Notes: generated by a model not told the origin, from the sequence alone. 64,000 nucleotides of DNA from an uncultured Bacteroidia bacterium (GCA_902801205.1 CADCHE010000005.1:62001-126000); one strand, 5' to 3'; counted from the first letter of the stretch, positions 8,138-17,103 are shown. Translations and numbers: made by a program.

Positions 8138-9478
8138 TTACATTCCCGAGCGGCCGCTGAGACGTCCGGTCTTCATCAGACCGTCATAATGACGCATCAA
8201 GAGGTAGCTCTCGATCTGCTGAAGGGTGTCGAGCACGACGCCGACGAGGATCAGCAGGGACGTTCCACCATAGAAACTGGCAAACTGGTCATTGATTCCG
8301 GCAATCCGCGCGAACGCGGGCAGGATGGCGATGATGGCCAGGAAAATGGATCCCGGAAGGGTCACCTTGGACATGATGGAGTCCAGGTAGTTCACCGTGG
8401 CCTTGCCCGGCTTGACGCCCGGGATGAAACCGCCGTTCTTGCGCATCTCTTCCGCCATCATCGTCGGGTTGACGGTAACGGCCGTATAGAAATACGTGAA
8501 GATGATGACGAGGATACCGAAGATCAGGTTGTACCAGAAACCGGTATAGTTGTTCAGCGTGGCGGCAAGGCCCCGGGTCGCGTCAAAGCGCGAGAACAGG
8601 AGCGGGAAGAGCATCAGCGCCTGGGCGAAGATGATCGGCATGACGCCGGCCGCATTGATCTTGAGCGGAATATACTGGCGGACGCCGCCGTACTGACGGT
8701 TGCCGATCATCCGCTTCGCATACTGCACGGGCACCTTGCGGACACCCTGGACGAGGGCGATCGTAGCAAGCACGACGAAGAACCACACGAGGAGTTCGAC
8801 GATGAGGGCGATCGGGCCGCCGCTGGTCGTCGTTCCGAGCTTCGTACCGATTTCAGCCACGAGGGCGAACGGCAGCCGGGCCACGATACCGATCATGATG
8901 ATCAGGGAGATACCGTTGCCGATGCCGCGGTCGGTGATCCGCTCGCCGAGCCACATCACGAACATCGAACCGGCCATCAGGATGACGGTGGCCACGAGGT
9001 TGTAGGCGAACCGGCTCCATCCCAGCTGGGTCTCCGCGAGGAACGCGGCACCCGGGATCTGCTGGTGGATCTGGGCGATGTACGCCGGACCCTGCAGGCA
9101 GAGGATCAGGATGGTCAGGTAGCGGGTCAGCTGATTCATCTTCCGGCGTCCGCTCTCCCCTTCCATCTGGAGTTTACGGAAGTAGGGGACGAACATGCCC
9201 AGAAGCTGGATCACGATCGAAGCGGAGATGTAAGGCATCACGCCCAGCGCGAAGATGGACGCGTTACCGAAGGCACCTCCGGAGAACATGTTCAAGAGAC
9301 CGACAAGACCCTGCTGCGAACTGCTCTGCAGATTGGACAGCAAGGTGGTGTCGATACCGGGAAGAACGATGAAGCAACCGAGACGGTACACCAGGATCAG
9401 AGCCAAGGTGTAACCGAGGCGCTTTCTCAGTTCCTCGATCTTGAAGATGTTCTTGATGGTCTCAATAAACTTCTTCAT
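8138..9478 (-). CDS. secY: Preprotein translocase subunit SecY
   Basis: This 446-residue protein is the channel-forming subunit of the Sec translocon. About ten hydrophobic segments are visible, with SecY signatures MPYISASIVIQLLGMFVPYFRKL, a GNGISLIIMIGI loop and RMIGNRQYGGVRQYIPLKINAAGVMPIIFA. It lies between rplO and map in the standard spc order. Length and start are typical. Confidence 0.98.
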   Translation of the reverse strand: MKKFIETIKNIFKIEELRKRLGYTLALILVYRLGCFIVLPGIDTTLLSNLQSSSQQGLVGLLNMFSGGAFGNASIFALGVMPYISASIVIQLLGMFVPYFRKLQMEGESGRRKMNQLTRYLTILILCLQGPAYIAQIHQQIPGAAFLAETQLGWSRFAYNLVATVILMAGSMFVMWLGERITDRGIGNGISLIIMIGIVARLPFALVAEIGTKLGTTTSGGPIALIVELLVWFFVVLATIALVQGVRKVPVQYAKRMIGNRQYGGVRQYIPLKINAAGVMPIIFAQALMLFPLLFSRFDATRGLAATLNNYTGFWYNLIFGILVIIFTYFYTAVTVNPTMMAEEMRKNGGFIPGVKPGKATVNYLDSIMSKVTLPGSIFLAIIAILPAFARIAGINDQFASFYGGTSLLILVGVVLDTLQQIESYLLMRHYDGLMKTGRLSGRSGM

Positions 9479-9487
9479 CGTTCCGGA

Positions 9488-9940
9488 TTATTTTTCGATT
9501 ACGACGGCTTTGCCACCGGCGGCCTCGAGCTTCTGCGTCGCAGTGGCGGAGAAGGCGTTGGCGGTGATGGTCAGCGCAGCGGTAATTTCACCGACGCCGA
9601 GGATCTTCACGAGCTCCTTCTTGCCGGCGAGACCCGCCTCCTTGATGTCGTCAAGACCGAGTTCGGTCTTGCCCAAACGCTCGGAAAGCGCCTGGAGGGC
9701 GGCAAGGTTGACGGCTTTGTATTCCACGCGGGTGGGGTTCTTGAATCCGAACTTGGGGACACGGCGCTGCAGCGGCATCTGACCGCCTTCGAAACCGATC
9801 TTATGTTCGTAACCGGCGCGAGCCTGGGCACCCTTGGTACCACGGGTGGCGGTGCCGCCCTTACCGGAACCCTGTCCGCGACCAACGCGCTTGGAGGTGT
9901 GCGTCGCACCCTTTGCAGGTTTCAAATTTTCAAGTTTCAT
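9488..9940 (-). CDS. rplO: 50S ribosomal protein L15
   Basis: A 150-residue 23S rRNA-binding protein. It has the Gly/Lys-rich N-terminus (THTSKRVGRGQGSGKGGTATRG), then FEGGQMPLQRRVPKFGF and the globular C-terminal half. It lies between rpmD and secY and is complete. Confidence 0.98.
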   Translation of the reverse strand: MKLENLKPAKGATHTSKRVGRGQGSGKGGTATRGTKGAQARAGYEHKIGFEGGQMPLQRRVPKFGFKNPTRVEYKAVNLAALQALSERLGKTELGLDDIKEAGLAGKKELVKILGVGEITAALTITANAFSATATQKLEAAGGKAVVIEK

Positions 9941-9954
9941 CTCTCTCGTCCTCC

Positions 9955-10137
9955 TTAATTGATTTCTTCAACTTCCACCAGATGGAGAACCTTGGTCAAC
10001 TGACCCGAGGTGACAGGCGTCTTCTCCACCTCGACCGTATGGCCGATGCGGCGGATCCCCAGCGTGCGAAGGGTCGCAATCTGCCTCTTGGTGGATCCGT
10101 TGGTGCTTCTGACTTGCTTGATTCTGAGTTTTGCCAT
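9955..10137 (-). CDS. rpmD: 50S ribosomal protein L30
   Basis: This 60-residue protein reads MAKLRIKQVRSTNGSTKRQIATLRTLGI and then RRIGHTVEVEKTPVTSGQLTKVLHLVEVEEI. It is a normal-length bacterial L30, placed between rpsE and rplO. Confidence 0.97.
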   Translation of the reverse strand: MAKLRIKQVRSTNGSTKRQIATLRTLGIRRIGHTVEVEKTPVTSGQLTKVLHLVEVEEIN

Positions 10138-10149
10138 AACTGAAGTCTC

Positions 10150-10668
10150 CTATCCGTTAAAAACCTTGCTCATGGGGATACCGCGGAGACCGGCGACGGT
10201 GTAAGCGTCGCGCATCTCGGTGAGGGCCTTGACCGTCGCCTTGACCAGGTTGTGAGGGTTGGAAGAACCCTTGGACTTGGCCAGGACGTTCTGGATACCC
10301 GCGGACTCGAACACGGCACGCATGGCACCGCCGGCCTTCACACCGGTACCGGGGGCCGCCGGCTTCATGAAGACGACGGAACCGCCGAACTTGGATTCCT
10401 GCTCGTGCGGGATGGTGGTGTTGATGATCGGAATCTTCACCAGATTCTTCTTCGCATCCTCGACACCCTTCGCGATGGCGGAAGTGACTTCATTGGCTTT
10501 TCCAAGACCATAACCCACAACGCCGTTTTCGTCACCGACCACGACAATCGCCGCGAAACGGAAGTGACGACCACCCTTGGTGACCTTCGTCACGCGCTGG
10601 ATGGCGACCAGTCTGTCCTTCAACTCGAGGTCAGACGTCTTTACTCTTTTAACATTCGTATTTGCCAT
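10150..10668 (-). CDS. rpsE: 30S ribosomal protein S5
   Basis: A 172-residue protein that contributes to decoding fidelity. The double-stranded-RNA-binding-like domain ([40 protein letters not shown]) and the C-terminal ribosomal-S5 fold ([22 protein letters not shown]) are present. I chose the ATG at 10668 (MANTNVKRV) because family members begin there. An in-frame ATG at 10680 adds only M-E-K-T and overlaps the rplR stop codon as TAATG, so translational coupling from that codon is the alternative. Confidence 0.96.
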   Translation of the reverse strand: MANTNVKRVKTSDLELKDRLVAIQRVTKVTKGGRHFRFAAIVVVGDENGVVGYGLGKANEVTSAIAKGVEDAKKNLVKIPIINTTIPHEQESKFGGSVVFMKPAAPGTGVKAGGAMRAVFESAGIQNVLAKSKGSSNPHNLVKATVKALTEMRDAYTVAGLRGIPMSKVFNG

Positions 10669-10679
10669 AGTCTTTTCCA

Positions 10680-11042
10680 TTAGAAAATGAGACCGCCTTC
10701 ACGGGCAGCTTCAGCCAAACTTTTCACTCTGCCGTGATACAGGTAACCTCCACGGTCGAAAGCGACGGTGGTGATGCCCTTCTCCTGGGCGCGGGCGGCG
10801 ATGGCCTTGCCCACGATTGCGGCGGTTTCGATGCCGTTCTTGCCCTTGCACTCGGCCACGAGACCCTTGTCATTGGAAGCGGCGGCGGCGAGGGTCACAC
10901 CCTTCTCGTCGTCCACGACCTGGACATAGATCTGCTTGTTGCTTCTGAAGACAACCATCCGGGGCCGCTCAGCCGTACCATTCACGTGCTTGCGGATGCG
11001 GTAGTGGATTCTTCTTCTTCTTTCAACTCTATTCAATGCCAT
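10680..11042 (-). CDS. rplR: 50S ribosomal protein L18
   Basis: This 120-residue 5S rRNA-binding protein starts [20 protein letters not shown] and contains [19 protein letters not shown] and the closing [20 protein letters not shown], which are L18 signatures. It sits between rplF and rpsE. Confidence 0.98.
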   Translation of the reverse strand: MALNRVERRRRIHYRIRKHVNGTAERPRMVVFRSNKQIYVQVVDDEKGVTLAAAASNDKGLVAECKGKNGIETAAIVGKAIAARAQEKGITTVAFDRGGYLYHGRVKSLAEAAREGGLIF

Positions 11043-11059
11043 AATCTGGGTCCTCCTAA

Positions 11060-11620
11060 TTATTTAGCCGAAGCAGTCTTGCCGGCCTTGCGGCGCAGCT
11101 GTTCACCGGCGAACTTGATACCCTTGCCCTTGTACGGCTCAGGCTTACGCAACGAACGGACTTTCGCAGCCACCTGTCCGAGGAGCTGCTTGTCGTGACT
11201 CTTGAGAATCAAGATCGGGTTCTCACCCTTCTTGACATTCGGGACCTCAGCCTTCACCTCGGGAGCGAGCATCAGCTGGATCGCGTGGGAATAGCCCAGG
11301 GAGAACGTGAGGAGCTGGCCTTCGGCAGCGACACGGTAACCGACGCCGACGAATTCCTGCTTGATCTCGAATCCCTTGGAGACACCCTCCACCATGTTGT
11401 GCACCAGGGCGCGGTACAGACCGTGCATGGAACGGTGACGAGGCTGGTTGGTGGGGCGCTCGAACTTGATCTGATTATCCTCGATGGTGACTTTGATATC
11501 CGGGTCCACTTTCTGGGACAGCTCACCAAGAGGTCCTTTAACCTTCAGCACGTTGCCAGGGAGAACTTCGACGCTCACCTTGTCCGGAAGGCTTACAGGC
11601 AATTTACCAATTCTTGACAT
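11060..11620 (-). CDS. rplF: 50S ribosomal protein L6
   Basis: A 186-residue protein with two tandem L6 folds near the GTPase-associated centre. It starts [19 protein letters not shown] and has the second-repeat signature [23 protein letters not shown] at the C-terminus. It is placed between rpsH and rplR. Confidence 0.98.
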   Translation of the reverse strand: MSRIGKLPVSLPDKVSVEVLPGNVLKVKGPLGELSQKVDPDIKVTIEDNQIKFERPTNQPRHRSMHGLYRALVHNMVEGVSKGFEIKQEFVGVGYRVAAEGQLLTFSLGYSHAIQLMLAPEVKAEVPNVKKGENPILILKSHDKQLLGQVAAKVRSLRKPEPYKGKGIKFAGEQLRRKAGKTASAK

Positions 11621-11637
11621 TATTCGAAGATTTTACA

Positions 11638-12033
11638 TTAATAAACATAGCAAACCACCTCGCCGCCGACGTTCAGCTCCTTGGCTTCCTTGTCGGTGAT
11701 GATGCCCTTCGAGGTAGAGAGGACGGCGATGCCCAGTCCGTTGAGGACGCGCGGCAGGTTGTCCACGTCAGCATACACCCGCATACCCGGAGTGGACACA
11801 CGCTGGATCTTCTTCACCGCGGCCATCTTGGTCTGGGGATGATACTTGAGGGCGATTTTCAGGGTGTTGTAAGGCGTACCCTCGACCACCTTGTAGCTGA
11901 GGATGTAGCCCTTTTCGCAGAGGATCTTGGTGATGGCCTCTTTCATCTTGGAGGAAGGCATCTCGACGACTTTCTTCCCGGCAAGATACGCATTGCGAAT
12001 CCTGGTCAAATAATCTGCAATAGGATCAGTCAT
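11638..12033 (-). CDS. rpsH: 30S ribosomal protein S8
   Basis: This 131-residue assembly protein binds 16S helix 21. It starts MTDPIADYLTRIRNAYLAGK and ends GGEVVCYVY, with the RNA-binding STSKGIITDKEAK segment. In enterobacteria S8 also represses the spc operon by binding its mRNA. A GC-rich hairpin lies just upstream of this gene (12052-12078), but S8 binding there is untested. Confidence 0.98.
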   Translation of the reverse strand: MTDPIADYLTRIRNAYLAGKKVVEMPSSKMKEAITKILCEKGYILSYKVVEGTPYNTLKIALKYHPQTKMAAVKKIQRVSTPGMRVYADVDNLPRVLNGLGIAVLSTSKGIITDKEAKELNVGGEVVCYVY

Positions 12034-12051
12034 TGTTTTTTGATTTTTAAA

Positions 12052-12078
12052 CCGACGCCGCCCGTGGGCGGACGCCCG
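12052..12078 (-). other. GC-rich hairpin in the rpsN-rpsH spacer
   Basis: The 73-base spacer between rpsN and rpsH is otherwise AT-rich but holds a perfect CCGCCC/GGGCGG inverted repeat (12058-12063 with 12066-12071), flanked by further G+C. Most other spacers in this operon are 2-25 bases. It also shares GCCGCCCGTGG with structured element copy A (491-501). It could be a translational control hairpin for S8 or a remnant of that repeat. Confidence 0.4.
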
Positions 12079-12106
12079 ATATCCTTATGTTAATAAATAA
12101 TAATTG

Positions 12107-12376
12107 TCACCAGCTGGCTTTCTTCACGCCGGGGATCAGGCCGTTGCTGGCCATTTCCCGGAACTGGATCCTGCTCAGACCGAACGCTCTCATGTAGCCC
12201 TTGGGACGGCCGGTGATGGAGCAACGGTTGTGCAGACGCACGGCGGAGGAGTTCTTGGGGAGCTTGTCGAGGGCTGCCCAGTCTCCGGCCTCTTTCAGTG
12301 CCTGCCTCTTGGCGGCATACTTGGCAACCAGTTTCGCGCGCTTGACTTCGCGGGCCTTCATTGATTCTTTTGCCAT
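12107..12376 (-). CDS. rpsN: 30S ribosomal protein S14 (zinc-independent form)
   Basis: The 89-residue long form of S14 starts [20 protein letters not shown]. The C-terminal rRNA-binding part ([38 protein letters not shown]) lacks the paired CxxC motifs of zinc-binding S14. It lies between rplE and rpsH. Confidence 0.98.
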   Translation of the reverse strand: MAKESMKAREVKRAKLVAKYAAKRQALKEAGDWAALDKLPKNSSAVRLHNRCSITGRPKGYMRAFGLSRIQFREMASNGLIPGVKKASW

Positions 12377-12382
12377 ATGCTA

Positions 12383-12982
12383 TTAGTTGTTATGTTTCTT
12401 GAAAGGCAGGCCGAACGCAGCGAGGAGGGCATGCGCCTCTTCGTCCGTCTTGGCCGTCGTGACGAAAGTGATCTCCATTCCATGGATCCGGGGGTTCTTG
12501 TCGATGTCCACCTCGGGGAAGATGATCTGCTCCTTGAGACCGAGCGTGTAGTTGCCGCGGCCGTCCATCTTCTCGGCGATACCGTTGAAGTCACGGATAC
12601 GCGGGAGGGAGATGCTGACAAGACGCTCGAGGAACTCGTACATCTTGACGTCGCGGAGGGTGACCTTCACGCCGATGGGCATCCCCTTGCGGAGACGGAA
12701 GTTGGAAACGTCCTTCTTGGAGTAAGTGATGATGGCCTTCTGACCGACGATCTTCGCGAGTTCCTCAGCGGCCTCCTCGACGACCTTCTTGTCCTGCGTG
12801 CCTTCACCGATGCCCTCGTTGATGGTGATCTTGACGAGCTTCGGGACCTGCATCACGGTGGTATAGGAGAACTGCTTGGTCAGCTTCTCGATGATCTCCT
12901 CTTTGTACACCTTCTTCAGGGAAGGGACATATCCCTTGGGAAGCGCCTGGGCTTCTGCGGGCTTGTTTGCTTTCTTTGCCAT
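12383..12982 (-). CDS. rplE: 50S ribosomal protein L5
   Basis: A 199-residue 5S rRNA-binding protein with an N-terminal extension of about 15 residues ([17 protein letters not shown]) before the conserved core. Core motifs are [33 protein letters not shown] and [20 protein letters not shown]. It starts two bases after the rplX stop. Confidence 0.98.
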   Translation of the reverse strand: MAKKANKPAEAQALPKGYVPSLKKVYKEEIIEKLTKQFSYTTVMQVPKLVKITINEGIGEGTQDKKVVEEAAEELAKIVGQKAIITYSKKDVSNFRLRKGMPIGVKVTLRDVKMYEFLERLVSISLPRIRDFNGIAEKMDGRGNYTLGLKEQIIFPEVDIDKNPRIHGMEITFVTTAKTDEEAHALLAAFGLPFKKHNN

Positions 12983-12984
12983 AA

Positions 12985-13302
12985 TTACTTGATCTCCTCT
13001 CCAGATTTCTTGGCGAAGCGGATCTTCTTTCCGTCTTCGAACTTATAGCCGACGCGGGTGGGCTTGCCGCTCTGCGGGTCGATCAGCTGGACGTTGGAGA
13101 TGTGGATCCCCGCTTCCTGCTTGATGATGCCGCCCTGGGGCTGCTTGCTGTTCGGCTTGGTGTGCTTGCTGATCACGTTGACGCCTTCCACGATGACCCT
13201 GTCCTTGGCGGGCAGCACGGTCAGGACCTTACCGGTCTTGCCCTTGTCGTTACCGGCGTTCACATACACGGTGTCACCTTTCTTGATATGTAACTTTTTC
13301 AT
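12985..13302 (-). CDS. rplX: 50S ribosomal protein L24
   Basis: This 105-residue assembly-initiator protein of the large subunit has a KOW motif near the N-terminus ([20 protein letters not shown]) and the family segment [21 protein letters not shown]. It is placed between rplN and rplE. Confidence 0.98.
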   Translation of the reverse strand: MKKLHIKKGDTVYVNAGNDKGKTGKVLTVLPAKDRVIVEGVNVISKHTKPNSKQPQGGIIKQEAGIHISNVQLIDPQSGKPTRVGYKFEDGKKIRFAKKSGEEIK

Positions 13303-13314
13303 GATGCGATGGGA

Positions 13315-13680
13315 TTAAAGGACCTCGGGAGCCAGTGAAACAATCTTCATGTAGTTCTCGCGGAGCTCACGGGCGACGGGGCCGAAAATACGGGTGCCGC
13401 GGAGTTCTCCGGCGTTGTTCAGGAGAACGCAGGCGTTGTCATCGAAACGGATGTAGGATCCGTCCTGCCTGCGGATTTCTTTCTTGGTGCGGACGACGAC
13501 AGCCTTGGTGACGGTGCCTTTCTTGGCATCGCCGCCGGGGATGGCGCTCTTCACTGCGACGACGATCTGGTCGCCGACGGTCGCATATCTGTGGTGCGTG
13601 CCGCCAAGGACGCGGATGCACAGGACTTCCTTCGCACCGCTGTTGTCGGCCACCTGTAAACGTGTTTCCTGCTGTATCAT
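13315..13680 (-). CDS. rplN: 50S ribosomal protein L14
   Basis: A 121-residue, highly conserved protein: [20 protein letters not shown], then [32 protein letters not shown]. It is placed between rpsQ and rplX, with two bases separating it from rpsQ. Confidence 0.98.
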   Translation of the reverse strand: MIQQETRLQVADNSGAKEVLCIRVLGGTHHRYATVGDQIVVAVKSAIPGGDAKKGTVTKAVVVRTKKEIRRQDGSYIRFDDNACVLLNNAGELRGTRIFGPVARELRENYMKIVSLAPEVL

Positions 13681-13682
13681 AT

Positions 13683-13937
13683 TTACTTGACTTTTTCTAC
13701 GATTTCAACTAATCTCCACCTCTTGGTCTTGCTCAGGGGGCGGGTTTCCATGATGCGGACGGTGTCGCCTTCGCTGCACTCGTTCTTTTCATCTTCAGCG
13801 ACGAACTTGGTGGTCTGCTTGATGAATTTTCCGTAGAGGGGATGCGCCTTCTTGGTTTCCACCGAAACGACGATGGTCTTGTCCATCTTGTTGCTGACCA
13901 CGACGCCGATTCTTTCCTTACGAAGATTTCTTTCCAT
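13683..13937 (-). CDS. rpsQ: 30S ribosomal protein S17
   Basis: This 84-residue OB-fold 16S rRNA-binding protein starts [20 protein letters not shown] and has the signature [22 protein letters not shown] near the end. It lies between rpmC and rplN. Confidence 0.98.
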   Translation of the reverse strand: MERNLRKERIGVVVSNKMDKTIVVSVETKKAHPLYGKFIKQTTKFVAEDEKNECSEGDTVRIMETRPLSKTKRWRLVEIVEKVK

Positions 13938-13949
13938 AGGATTTCCTTA

Positions 13950-14147
13950 TTATTTCTGTTCTTTTTCCTTTTCAGCGAGGATCGTGATCATGCGAGCGAT
14001 ATCCTTTCTGACTTTCTTGAATTCCGACGTGTTCTCCAGCGGGGAGACGGAATGGTTGAGCTTCATGGTGTCGAGGTGATTCTTCTCGACGGCGATGCGG
14101 TCCTTCAGGTCGGCGATGGACATCTCGCGTACTTCAGTAGTCTTCAT
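13950..14147 (-). CDS. rpmC: 50S ribosomal protein L29
   Basis: A 65-residue two-helix protein at the exit tunnel. I chose the ATG at 14147 (MKTTEVREMSIADLKDRI) by family alignment. An in-frame ATG at 14162 would add M-E-K-T-N and begin six bases after the rplP stop. The segment NHSVSPLENTSEFKKVRKDIAR is typical of Bacteroidota L29. Confidence 0.95.
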   Translation of the reverse strand: MKTTEVREMSIADLKDRIAVEKNHLDTMKLNHSVSPLENTSEFKKVRKDIARMITILAEKEKEQK

Positions 14148-14168
14148 ATTAGTCTTCTCCACTGTTTA

Positions 14169-14588
14169 TTATTCAACATAATCCCTGCGGACCACGAACT
14201 TGGTCGCCACGGGAAGCTTGTGCGCGGCCAGGCGCATGGCTTCCTTCGCAACCTGGAGCGAAACGCCTTCCGCCTCGAAGAGGATGCGGCCGGGCGTCAC
14301 GGGAGCGACATAACCCTGGACATCACCCTTACCTTTACCCATACGGGTATCGAGCGGCTTCTTGGTGAACGGCTTCACGGGGAAGATCCGGATCCAGATC
14401 TGTCCCTCACGGTTCATATGACGTGAAATAGCCTGACGCGCAGACTCGATTTGCTGCGCAGTGATCCAGCAGTTTTCGAGGGTCTTAAGACCGAAGGAAC
14501 CGAACGCGAGCTGGTTGCCACGCTGGGCCATGCCCTTCATCACGTTCTTTTGCTCCCTTCTGTACTTTGTTCTTTTGGGTTGTAACAT
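14169..14588 (-). CDS. rplP: 50S ribosomal protein L16, first gene of this ribosomal operon
   Basis: This 139-residue protein shapes the A-site and peptidyl-transferase region. It is complete from [20 protein letters not shown] to the C-terminus and contains [22 protein letters not shown]. In nearly all bacteria rplP follows rpsC inside the S10 operon. Here no rpsC or other S10-operon gene is upstream: a 301-base gap with divergent promoters separates rplP from an oppositely oriented DUF4294 gene. The 21 genes downstream keep the standard order with spacers of a few bases. Translation starts about 80 bases after the predicted promoter. Confidence 0.97.
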   Translation of the reverse strand: MLQPKRTKYRREQKNVMKGMAQRGNQLAFGSFGLKTLENCWITAQQIESARQAISRHMNREGQIWIRIFPVKPFTKKPLDTRMGKGKGDVQGYVAPVTPGRILFEAEGVSLQVAKEAMRLAAHKLPVATKFVVRRDYVE

Positions 14589-14675
14589 TGCTGTATAACT
14601 TTAAAAAAATTATCAACTATTGTAAATCCTTGATTTTCAGCACCTTCGGCTTCAAATGGCCGGATTTTGGGACTG

Positions 14676-14705
14676 CAAATTTACGAAAAAATCCTGAATT
14701 ACAAA
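14676..14705 (-). promoter_or_regulatory. Promoter of the rplP-rplQ ribosomal operon
   Basis: On the minus strand TTTG (complement of 14702-14705) is followed after 18 bases by TAAATTTG (complement of 14676-14683). This is a close match to the Bacteroidota TTTG-N19-TAnnTTTG promoter and gives a leader of roughly 80 bases before rplP. The rest of the AT-rich 14589-14889 gap holds only the opposing promoter at 14847; no coding sequence was seen. Confidence 0.75.
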
Positions 14706-14846
14706 GAATATTTCAAAAATTTTCCATCTTTTTCGACACGATAAATGAAAAGTCAAACTGATTATTTTCAGGCATTTATATTTTCCACGGAATTTTTTTT
14801 CCACGCAGTTTCGACACGGAGCACACACCCTGTGGCGGAGAAAATG

Positions 14847-14854
14847 TATATTTG
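14847..14854 (+). promoter_or_regulatory. -7 promoter element of the DUF4294 gene
   Basis: The bases TATATTTG followed by C match the Bacteroidota -7 consensus and lie 35 bases before the ATG at 14890. No TTG was found at the ideal -33 spacing. Confidence 0.55.
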
Positions 14855-14889
14855 CATCCGGGCGCCCCGGAAGCGCCCGCCGGAAAACG

Positions 14890-15570
14890 ATGAAGAAGAC
14901 CTTGCTCGCCCTTTTGCTCTGCCTCGCCGCAGGATGGGCCGCGTCCGCCCGCGACGTGGTGGACACGGTGGCCGTACAGCGCCTGTCCGGACAGCTGCTC
15001 GCCTACCGGGCCGAGCAGGGCGACACCCTCTTCTACGACTACCTGCCCCCCGTCTGGGTCTTCCCGCGCCACGCGCGCCAGAAGAGCGCCGACATGCGCA
15101 AGTACTACCGGCTCGTGTACAACTTCAACAAAGTCTACCCCTACGCCCTCGCCGCCCGGCACCTGTCGCAGGGCGTCGACGCCTACATCGCCGCCAACAA
15201 CCTCAAGGGCATCAAGCGCGACAAGTACATCAACGAGAAGCAGAAAGAACTGATGGGGGTCTTCGAAAAACCCCTGCGCAACATGAGCATCTCGCAGGGC
15301 AAACTGCTCATCCGCCTGTGCGACCGCGAGATGGGCATGGCCTCCTATTCCGTGATCAAGGACTACAAGAACGGCATCGCCGCCGGCTTCTGGCAGGGCA
15401 TCGCCAAGATGTTCGGCCACAACCTCAAGGACCGTTACGACCCTGCCGGCGCGGACAAGATGACGGAATACCTGGTGGAAAAATGGAATTCGGGGGAGTT
15501 CCCCGCCCTGTATTACTCGATATTCTTCGAAGAGCCGAAACCGACGGACATCCCGTTGCAGTACAGGTAA
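14890..15570 (+). CDS. DUF4294 family secreted protein
   Basis: A 226-residue protein with a cleavable signal peptide (about residues 1-20, MKKTLLALLLCLAAGWAASA). The DUF4294 signature is GDTLFYDYLPPVWVFPRHAR, with the conserved RLVYNFNKVYPYA segment after it. The family is Bacteroidota-specific and has no assigned activity; basic and aromatic residues dominate the conserved core. It is transcribed divergently from the ribosomal operon. Its last 58 bases overlap antisense with the 3' end of the LpxH-like gene. Confidence 0.9.
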   Translation: MKKTLLALLLCLAAGWAASARDVVDTVAVQRLSGQLLAYRAEQGDTLFYDYLPPVWVFPRHARQKSADMRKYYRLVYNFNKVYPYALAARHLSQGVDAYIAANNLKGIKRDKYINEKQKELMGVFEKPLRNMSISQGKLLIRLCDREMGMASYSVIKDYKNGIAAGFWQGIAKMFGHNLKDRYDPAGADKMTEYLVEKWNSGEFPALYYSIFFEEPKPTDIPLQYR

Positions 15571-16268
15571 GGCATGCTGCCGGGCGCCATCCAGTCCTTC
15601 AGGACAAAGAGGCGCGCCCCGCCCGGGACCTCCATGTCGACCTGCACGTGGAAGTGCCCGAACACATAGAAGTCGACCGGATGCGCCTTCTGGCTCGCGG
15701 CCGCCCACTGGAACAGCGGCTCCTCCGCTCCCTTGAAGACATATTCGCGGCGCCGGGCCACGCGGCTCTTCTTCGACCAGCCCGTCCCCAGCCGGAAAGC
15801 CAGCCACGGATGCAGCATGCTGAACAGGCGCTGCAGCACGCGGTTCTTGAAGCACTTCCGCATCACCTTGTACCAGAAATGACCGGGGCCGAGGCCGTCA
15901 CCGTGTCCCAGGCAGAACACCTTGCCGCCGATCTCGACCCGGAAGGGCTGCGGAAGGATCCGCATCCCCATGTCCTCGAAATAGTGATAGCACCAGATGT
16001 CGTGATTCCCGGGGAAGAAGTACACCGCCACGCCTGCATCCATCAGGTCCATCAGCGCGGCAAAGACGCGCACGCTCCCCTTCGGGACGACGTCACGGTA
16101 TTCATACCAGAAATCCCAGATGTCGCCCAGCAGGTAGAGCGCCGCCGTCCGGTCTTTCGGGATGCCCCGCAGGAAACGGACGAAGCGCGCCTCCCGGTCG
16201 GCGGGATCCGCGACATCCAGCCCCAGATGCACGTCGGAAACAAAGTATGTCAGCGTACGCTCCTCCAT
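15513..16268 (-). CDS. lpxH: UDP-2,3-diacylglucosamine diphosphatase (LpxH-like)
   Basis: This 251-residue calcineurin-fold hydrolase probably removes UMP from UDP-2,3-diacylglucosamine in lipid A synthesis at the inner-membrane face. The metal-site motifs are in order: SDVHLG, LLGDIWDFW, PGNHDIW, GHGDGLGPGHFWY and FGHFHV. The upstream extension of the open frame (to 16349) lies inside uppP and lacks family similarity, so I chose the ATG at 16268. It starts four bases after the uppP stop, suggesting one operon with ftsX, DUF3098 and uppP. Some Bacteroidota homologues are annotated only as metallophosphatases, so the substrate is inferred. Confidence 0.87.
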   Translation of the reverse strand: MEERTLTYFVSDVHLGLDVADPADREARFVRFLRGIPKDRTAALYLLGDIWDFWYEYRDVVPKGSVRVFAALMDLMDAGVAVYFFPGNHDIWCYHYFEDMGMRILPQPFRVEIGGKVFCLGHGDGLGPGHFWYKVMRKCFKNRVLQRLFSMLHPWLAFRLGTGWSKKSRVARRREYVFKGAEEPLFQWAAASQKAHPVDFYVFGHFHVQVDMEVPGGARLFVLKDWMAPGSMPYLYCNGMSVGFGSSKNIE

Positions 16269-16272
16269 GGCC

Positions 16273-17103
16273 TCAAGCGAAGAGGAAGATGAGGATGGCG
16301 ACCGCCACGCAGTAGACGGAGAACCAGGAGAGCCGGGCCTTCTTGACAAGGGCGATCATGGCGCGGCAGGCCAGCAGGCCGGAGAAGAAGGCGGCCAGGA
16401 AGCCGAGCGCCAGGCAGAACGGACCGGCTCCGCCGCCCGCAGGGGCGGTGCCGCCGAGGCCTTTGACGATGTCCAGCAGCTGTTCCCCGAGGATCGGAGC
16501 CAGCACCATCAGGAAGGAAAACTGTGCCATCGCCTCGCGTTTCACCCCGCAGAGGAGGCCGGTGGCGATGGTCGTGCCGGAACGCGACAGGCCGGGCGCC
16601 ACGGCGCAGGCCTGCCCCACACCGACGGCCAGCGCCTGCCAGTAGGAGATGCCGTTCCGGGCAGCCGGCAGGCCGGGCTGCGCGGGAAGGGCCCGCCGGC
16701 GTCCGGCAAAGTCGGAGAACGCCAGCAGGAAGGCCGTCACCAGCAGGCAGACGGCCACGGTCGTGAGTGAGTCGCCGAAGAGTCCTTCGACCTTGTCCTT
16801 GAAGAAAAGACCGACGATCCCGACCGGGATCATCGAGACGACCAGCTTGGCGACATAGTCGGTCTCATCGTTCCAGCGGAAGCGGAACAGGCCCCGGAGC
16901 AGGGCCACGATCTCCTTCCAGAAGACGACGACCGTACTGAGGACCGTCGCCACATGTACGGTCACCACGAAATCGAGGAACCCCTCGGGATCCGCCCCGA
17001 GCAGGGACTTGAAGATCATCAGATGCCCGCTTGAACTGACCGGGAGGAATTCCGTCAGCCCCTGGACGATGCCCAGCAGGAGCGCTTGCCACCACGACAT
17101 CAT
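16273..17103 (-). CDS. uppP: Undecaprenyl-diphosphatase
   Basis: A 276-residue inner-membrane enzyme that recycles undecaprenyl pyrophosphate to the monophosphate carrier for cell-wall synthesis. The two family signatures are present: GLTEFLPVSSSGHL near residues 15-28 and GLSRSGTTIATGL in the middle. About eight hydrophobic segments follow. Its start codon overlaps the DUF3098 stop by four bases (ATGA type), a coupling kept in many Bacteroidota. Confidence 0.97.
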   Translation of the reverse strand: MMSWWQALLLGIVQGLTEFLPVSSSGHLMIFKSLLGADPEGFLDFVVTVHVATVLSTVVVFWKEIVALLRGLFRFRWNDETDYVAKLVVSMIPVGIVGLFFKDKVEGLFGDSLTTVAVCLLVTAFLLAFSDFAGRRRALPAQPGLPAARNGISYWQALAVGVGQACAVAPGLSRSGTTIATGLLCGVKREAMAQFSFLMVLAPILGEQLLDIVKGLGGTAPAGGGAGPFCLALGFLAAFFSGLLACRAMIALVKKARLSWFSVYCVAVAILIFLFA

